From: Roseibium sediminicola
GTDB lineage: Bacteria > Pseudomonadota > Alphaproteobacteria > Rhizobiales > Stappiaceae
Reading direction: 5' to 3'
NCBI RefSeq assembly: GCF_023156505.1
Contig: NZ_JALNMJ010000011.1
Span: forward strand, 124,001-188,000
Length of the DNA stretch: 64,000 nt
Shown: one piece after another, positions 59,173-64,000 of the stretch
Layout of the letters: the number at the start of each line of letters is the position of its first letter
Numbering within the stretch: position 1 is the first letter of the stretch
The notes under the pieces: generated by a model
What the model was told of the DNA's origin: nothing
The model's database searches: none
What the model saw: the letters and a program-made list of their open reading frames with translations, nothing else
Translations under genes and position numbers: made by a program

Positions 59173-60483
59173 ATGGCTTATCGCAAGACCGTCGCCAGCC
59201 TCGTTGCTGCGGCCGCCCTTCTGGGCACCTCCTCCGCTTCTTATGCGGCAACCGACATTTCCTGGTGGCACGCCATGGGCGGCCGTCTGGGCGAAGTCGT
59301 TGTCGACATCTCGAACGGCTTCAACGGTTCCCAGGACGCCTGCCAGATCACTCCGGTGTTCAAAGGCACCTACGAAGAGACCCTGACTGCCGGCATCGCC
59401 GCTTTCCGCGCCGGTGAACAGCCGAACATCCTGCAGGTCTTCGATGCCGGCGCCGCCACCATCATCGGTGCCAAGGGCGCAGTCATCCCGGCCCAGGACA
59501 TCCTGGAAAACGCCGGCGCCACCTTCAACATCGAAGACTATATCGATGGTGTGCGCTACTTCTACGCCGACAGCGACGGCAAGATGATCGGCATGCCGTT
59601 CAACTCGTCCACGCCGATCCTCTACACCAACGAGGAAGCCCTGAAAAAGGCCGGCGTCGAAGCTCCGAAGACCTGGGAAGAATTCGAAGCCATCGCTCCG
59701 AAGCTGAAAGAAGCCGGCTATGTGCCGCTCGCTCAGTCCCACCTGCCGTGGATCTTCACCGAGAACTTCAAGTCCCGTCATAACCTGCAGTTCGCAACCA
59801 ACAACAACGGTTACGACGGCGCGGAAGGCACCAAGCTGGTCTTCGGCGAGCCGATCAAGAACCACTTCACCGCCGTCAAGGGATGGCTGGACGATGGCCT
59901 GTTCGGTTACTACGGCACCGGCTGGGGCGACAACCAGACCCCGTTCAACGAAGGCAAGGTTGCCATGTGGCTCGGCTCTTCGGGCTCCTTCGGCGGCATC
60001 TCCAAGACCGTCGAGTTCCCGTTCTCCGCAACCTACCTGCCTTACTGGGATTCGGTTGAAGGCGCAGGCACCGGCACTTTCATCGGCGGCGCGGCTCTCT
60101 TTGCCATGTCCGGCAAGCCGGATGAGGAAAACAAGTGCGTTGCTTCCTTCTACGAGTATCTGACTTCCCCGGAAGTCCAGTACATGTGGCACAAGGAAAC
60201 CGGCTATGTGCCGATCACCAACGCTGCCTATGAGCTGGCCAAGAAGGACGGCTACTACAAGGAAGCTCCGGCTGCCGAAATCGGCATCAAGCAGCTGACC
60301 CTGCCGGGCGGCGAGTGGACCAAGGGCTACCGCATGGGCTTCTACGTCCAGATCCGCGACGTCATGAACCGTGAATACGGAAAGATCATGTCCGGTGAGA
60401 CCTCCGTCGAAGACGCTTTTGCCACCATCGAAGCCGAAGGCAACAAGCTTCTGGAGCGTTTCGCGAAGACCACCAGCAACTAA
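59173..60483 (+). CDS. ugpB: Glycerol-3-phosphate-type ABC transporter, periplasmic binding protein
   Basis: The 436-residue secreted protein matches UgpB in length and in its first mature residues (DISWWHAMGGRLGEVVVDISNGFN), FKGTYEETLTAGIAAFRAGEQPNILQVFDAG, and MPFNSSTPILYTNEEALKKAG. A signal peptide ends near ASYA. It delivers glycerol-3-phosphate or related phosphodiesters to UgpAE; the exact ligand here is inferred. GGGAG lies nine bases before the ATG at 59173 but only three before the ATG at 59167, so 59173 is preferred. First gene of a four-gene operon. Confidence 0.9.
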   Translation: MAYRKTVASLVAAAALLGTSSASYAATDISWWHAMGGRLGEVVVDISNGFNGSQDACQITPVFKGTYEETLTAGIAAFRAGEQPNILQVFDAGAATIIGAKGAVIPAQDILENAGATFNIEDYIDGVRYFYADSDGKMIGMPFNSSTPILYTNEEALKKAGVEAPKTWEEFEAIAPKLKEAGYVPLAQSHLPWIFTENFKSRHNLQFATNNNGYDGAEGTKLVFGEPIKNHFTAVKGWLDDGLFGYYGTGWGDNQTPFNEGKVAMWLGSSGSFGGISKTVEFPFSATYLPYWDSVEGAGTGTFIGGAALFAMSGKPDEENKCVASFYEYLTSPEVQYMWHKETGYVPITNAAYELAKKDGYYKEAPAAEIGIKQLTLPGGEWTKGYRMGFYVQIRDVMNREYGKIMSGETSVEDAFATIEAEGNKLLERFAKTTSN

Positions 60484-60504
60484 GCTGGCTCTGACCTGAC
60501 ACCG

Positions 60505-60527
60505 ATGGGGGCGCCCCGCGCCCCCAT
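60505..60527 (+). other. Inter-cistronic hairpin between ugpB and ugpA
   Basis: ATGGGGGCG, loop CCCCG, CGCCCCCAT forms a perfect nine-base stem, 22 bases after the ugpB stop. Such hairpins usually stabilise the binding-protein mRNA or reduce read-through to the permease genes. Confidence 0.75.
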
Positions 60528-60602
60528 TTCATTGAAAGGAAAGCGGGTCGGCCGGTATTCTGGCGGCCCGCTTTGCCCGTTCCCGGTGGTCGAGAAATCC
60601 AT

Positions 60603-61484
60603 ATGAAAAAAGTCCAGTTCCAGTCCCGGTGGCTGCCCTATCTCCTGCTCCTGCCGCAGCTCGCCATCGTGACGATCTTCTTCCTGTGGCCGGCCGCCGA
60701 GGCGGTGCAGTCCTCCTTCTATCTTGAAGATCCGTTCGGCTTCGGCTCCACCTTTGTCGGCCTCGACAATTTCACGGACACGCTGACCTCGTCCGACTAT
60801 GGACGTGTGGCGCGGTTCACGGCCGTCTTCACCTTCTTCGTGACCTTCCTGTCGCTCGGCATCGCGCTGTTGCTCGCGGTGAAAGCCGACAAGGTCCTGC
60901 GCGGCGCCTCGGCCTACAAGACCCTGCTGATGTGGGTCTACGCGGTCGCCCCTCCTGTCGCCGGCCTGATCGGCGTTCTGCTGTTCGACCAGCATGTCGG
61001 CCCGATGGTCGATTTCTTCGCCATGTTCGGCTGGAAGATGCAGATCGGCGTCGACTATTTCGACACCAGTTTCGCCATGCTGACGACGGCCGTGTGGAAA
61101 CAGATCCCGGTCAATTTCATCTTCTTCCTGTCGGGCCTCCAGGGCATCTCCAAATCGGTCCAGGAAGCGGCCAGCATCGACTGCCGCTCCGGCCTGCGCC
61201 GGTTCTGGACGGTGACCTTCCCGCTGCTGGCTCCGACCGGATTCTTCCTGCTGATCATCAACATAACCTATGCCTTCTTCGACACGTTCGGCATCGTCGA
61301 CGTCATTGTGAAGAACGAGCCCGGCAACAACCCGGTGACCCTGGTCTACAAGGTCTATCTGGACGGTTTCCGCGGAAATGACCTTGGCGGCTCCTCCGCC
61401 CAGTCGGTCATCCTGATGGCCATGGTGTTCATCCTGACAATCATTCAGTTCCGCCTGATCGAGCGGCGCGTGCACTACACGTAA
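60603..61484 (+). CDS. ugpA: ABC transporter permease UgpA
   Basis: The 293-residue inner-membrane protein has six hydrophobic helices and the EAA loop (EAASIDCRSGLRRFWTVTFPLLAP) that contacts the ATPase. UgpA-like sections are LPYLLLLPQLAIVTIFFLWPAAEAVQSSF and KNEPGNNPVTLVYKVYLDGF. The ATG at 60603 (MKKVQFQSRWLPY) is the conserved start. With UgpE it forms the channel of the importer. The stop is 10 bases before ugpE. Confidence 0.92.
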   Translation: MKKVQFQSRWLPYLLLLPQLAIVTIFFLWPAAEAVQSSFYLEDPFGFGSTFVGLDNFTDTLTSSDYGRVARFTAVFTFFVTFLSLGIALLLAVKADKVLRGASAYKTLLMWVYAVAPPVAGLIGVLLFDQHVGPMVDFFAMFGWKMQIGVDYFDTSFAMLTTAVWKQIPVNFIFFLSGLQGISKSVQEAASIDCRSGLRRFWTVTFPLLAPTGFFLLIINITYAFFDTFGIVDVIVKNEPGNNPVTLVYKVYLDGFRGNDLGGSSAQSVILMAMVFILTIIQFRLIERRVHYT

Positions 61485-61494
61485 GGGGGCGGTG

Positions 61495-62337
61495 ATGAGA
61501 AAAACACAGATCTGGGATCACGTGATCCTGCTTGCCGGCGTCTTCTTCATGGTCACGCCCGTGGTCCTGGCCTTCCTGACCAGTACCCATGACGCGATCA
61601 CGATCTACAAGGAAGGCATCCAGTTCGCGCCGGGCGGCAAGTTCCTTGAAAACTACGAGACCGTGCTGTTCCAGGCGGGTGGCTTCACCAAGGAAGTCGA
61701 CGGTTTCGTGATGCTGAAGAACTCGCTGATCCTCGGCCTCGGCTTTGCCATCGGCAAGATCATCATCTCGATGCTTGCGGCCTATGCGATCGTCTATTTC
61801 CGCTTTCCGATGGCCACGCTCTGCTTCTGGGTGATCTTCGCGACGCTGCTGCTGCCGCTTGAGGTGCGCATCCTGCCGTCCTACGAGATCGTGCAGAAGC
61901 TCGGCATGGTGAATACCTATTCCGGACTGATCGTGCCGCTGATCGCCTCAGCCACCGGCACCTTCTTCTTCCGGCAGTTCTTCCTGTCCGTGCCGGACGA
62001 GTTGCTGGAGGCCGCCCGCATCGACGGTGCTGGCCCGTGGAAGTTCTTCAAGGACATCCTGGTGCCGCTGTCGCAAACGATGATCGCGGCGATCTTCATC
62101 ATCATGTTCGTCTATGGCTGGAACCAGTATCTCTGGCCGACCCTGATCACCACCGACGAAAGCCTGTTCACCCTGGTGCGCGGCATCAAGCAGATCCTGC
62201 AGGTCTGGGTCGGCGCGCAGATCCCGGCCTTCAACGAGGCCATGGCGCTGGCGATCCTCGCCATCGTGCCGCCGGTGCTCATCGTGGTGGTCTTCCAAAG
62301 CTGGTTTGTCAAAGGGCTCGTCGAGAGCGATAAGTGA
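61495..62337 (+). CDS. ugpE: ABC transporter permease UgpE
   Basis: The 280-residue protein has six helices and the EAA loop (EAARIDGAGPWKFFKDILVPLS). It matches UgpE in GTFFFRQFFLSVPDELLEAARIDG and WNQYLWPTLITTDESLFTLVRGI. The ATG at 61495 is preferred to GTG 61492 because the GGGGG ribosome site is five bases upstream. The ugpC start is eight bases after its stop. Confidence 0.92.
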   Translation: MRKTQIWDHVILLAGVFFMVTPVVLAFLTSTHDAITIYKEGIQFAPGGKFLENYETVLFQAGGFTKEVDGFVMLKNSLILGLGFAIGKIIISMLAAYAIVYFRFPMATLCFWVIFATLLLPLEVRILPSYEIVQKLGMVNTYSGLIVPLIASATGTFFFRQFFLSVPDELLEAARIDGAGPWKFFKDILVPLSQTMIAAIFIIMFVYGWNQYLWPTLITTDESLFTLVRGIKQILQVWVGAQIPAFNEAMALAILAIVPPVLIVVVFQSWFVKGLVESDK

Positions 62338-62345
62338 GGTTTTAG

Positions 62346-63422
<1,077 letters not shown>

Positions 63423-63474
63423 ACGAACGCATTCAGGCGAGGCGGTCTTAACGAGGGGCCGCCGGACCCGAACA

Positions 63475-63510
63475 GCCACCCCGGGCAACCGGGGTGGCCT
63501 TTTTGTTTTG
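63475..63510 (+). terminator. Rho-independent terminator of the ugp operon
   Basis: GCCACCCCGG, loop GCAA, CCGGGGTGGC, then CTTTTTGTTTT. A perfect ten-base stem with a GNRA loop and a U-tract. Confidence 0.93.
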
Positions 63511-63552
63511 GGGTCGGCTGTTTCAGCCAACAACCTCCCTCACCCTCCCGTT

Positions 63553-63663
63553 CGTCATTGCAGGGCTTGACCCTGCAATCCATGCCATTGCGTTGCCATA
63601 AACACGGCCTCGACGTGCCGAGAAGAAACGGCGTGGATGCCATGGTCGAGCCATGGCATGACG
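63553..63663. repeat. Intergenic repeat, CGTCAT family
   Basis: Begins CGTCATTGCAGGGCTTGACC and ends GGTCGAGCCATGGCATGACG, the same ends and core as the unit at 57802-57912. Confidence 0.75.
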
Positions 63664-63797
63664 AAGATGGAGAGACCCGGACCCGACTTCATCGACGACC
63701 TCTCCTGACGGTGCTTGTCAGGAGCCTGTCAGCGAGGCTCTGGCACCCCTCCGCGCTATCTGGCACACCGCTTTGAACACCGAAACAGGAGAGCCGC

Positions 63798-64000
63798 TTG
63801 GAGCCGTTCAAGAACAACATTTCGCCCGACCTCGTGCGTTGCATCGGCCTGCATGTCGCCAGGCATCTGGACGGGTTCGACCGGAGCGCCTTCGAGGCGG
63901 AGATCCTGGCGGAACTGGACGCGCTGGAGCTGAAGCAGCGGGCGGCGCTGATTGCCGACGGTCTGGATAAGCATCTGCCCGATGACTTGAGCCACCGCTT
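63798..64000 (+). CDS. DNA alkylation repeat protein, N-terminal part (runs off window)
   Basis: The frame starts at a TTG with AGGAGA five bases upstream and runs 67 codons to the window edge. The N-terminus EPFKNNISPDLVRCIGLHVARHLDGFDRSAFEAEILAELDAL and following KQRAALIADGLDKHLP resemble the first helices of HEAT-like DNA alkylation repeat proteins, the AlkC/AlkD class that removes alkylated bases. The glycosylase residues lie beyond the window, so the activity is not confirmed. Confidence 0.6.
   Translation, partial: MEPFKNNISPDLVRCIGLHVARHLDGFDRSAFEAEILAELDALELKQRAALIADGLDKHLPDDLSHR

Overview
The window is high-GC DNA with dense coding on both strands. It looks like the chromosome of a marine alphaproteobacterium of the Hyphomicrobiales, most likely a Stappiaceae member (Roseibium/Labrenzia/Stappia type). 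The reasons are an alphaproteobacterial imuA-imuB-dnaE2 mutagenesis cassette with a GTTC-N7-GTTC LexA-type box, an Hsp20/DUF1150 pair, OpgC, DUF2161 and DUF3429 proteins, and rhizobial-type intergenic mosaic palindromes. The genus is inferred; no rRNA or other marker gene is present.

Layout. 1-2217: partial conserved gene, then panC-panB (pantothenate synthesis). 2755-5464: three tandem periplasmic solute-binding paralogues with no permease. 5638-10062: a 1474-residue extracellular nuclease with Ca-binding repeats and three lamin-tail-like repeats. 10462-12406: a 31-residue peptide gene, a DUF302 protein and a YeeE/YedE sulfur transporter. 12708-16239: TPR protein, OpgC, DUF1150 and a small heat-shock protein with an RpoH-type promoter and a possible RNA thermometer. 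16400-23134: LysR regulator, ECF sigma factor with an NTF2-like neighbour, MmcQ/YjbR protein, MFS transporter, small membrane proteins, and a fusion of a degenerate phosphatase with a Nudix domain. 23131-23579: three CTAG-bounded palindromic elements. 23988-27136: an SLC13 permease and a MurJ-like flippase of different base composition. 27220-46580: ordinary metabolic and regulatory genes (HD/LysR pair, ThDP enzyme, PhoX phosphatase, TetR/SDR pair, dioxygenase-like protein, Kbp-like protein, WYL regulator, universal stress protein, aldo/keto reductase, cupin, PBP4-type carboxypeptidase).

46581-51898 is an accessory segment of lower GC. It holds a C-terminally anchored small protein, an 861-residue unrecognised protein with a zinc ribbon and a PD-(D/E)XK-like motif, a second copy of the dnaE2 3' end, and a DUF1963 protein. 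I consider this the best candidate for an undescribed system. 51899-57708 is imuA-imuB-dnaE2 (SOS translesion mutagenesis), interrupted by an intergenic repeat mosaic. 58026-58724 is a GT29-like glycosyltransferase. 59173-63422 is a ugpBAEC-type ABC importer behind a promoter framed by two pairs of TTCATATGAA palindromes. The window ends inside a DNA-alkylation-repeat gene.

Working units: panC/panB share a pathway. ugpB-A-E-C form one importer with an inter-cistronic hairpin after the binding protein. ImuA, ImuB and DnaE2 act together in SOS mutagenesis. The TetR/SDR, HD/LysR and VOC/WYL pairs are divergently transcribed and probably locally regulated.
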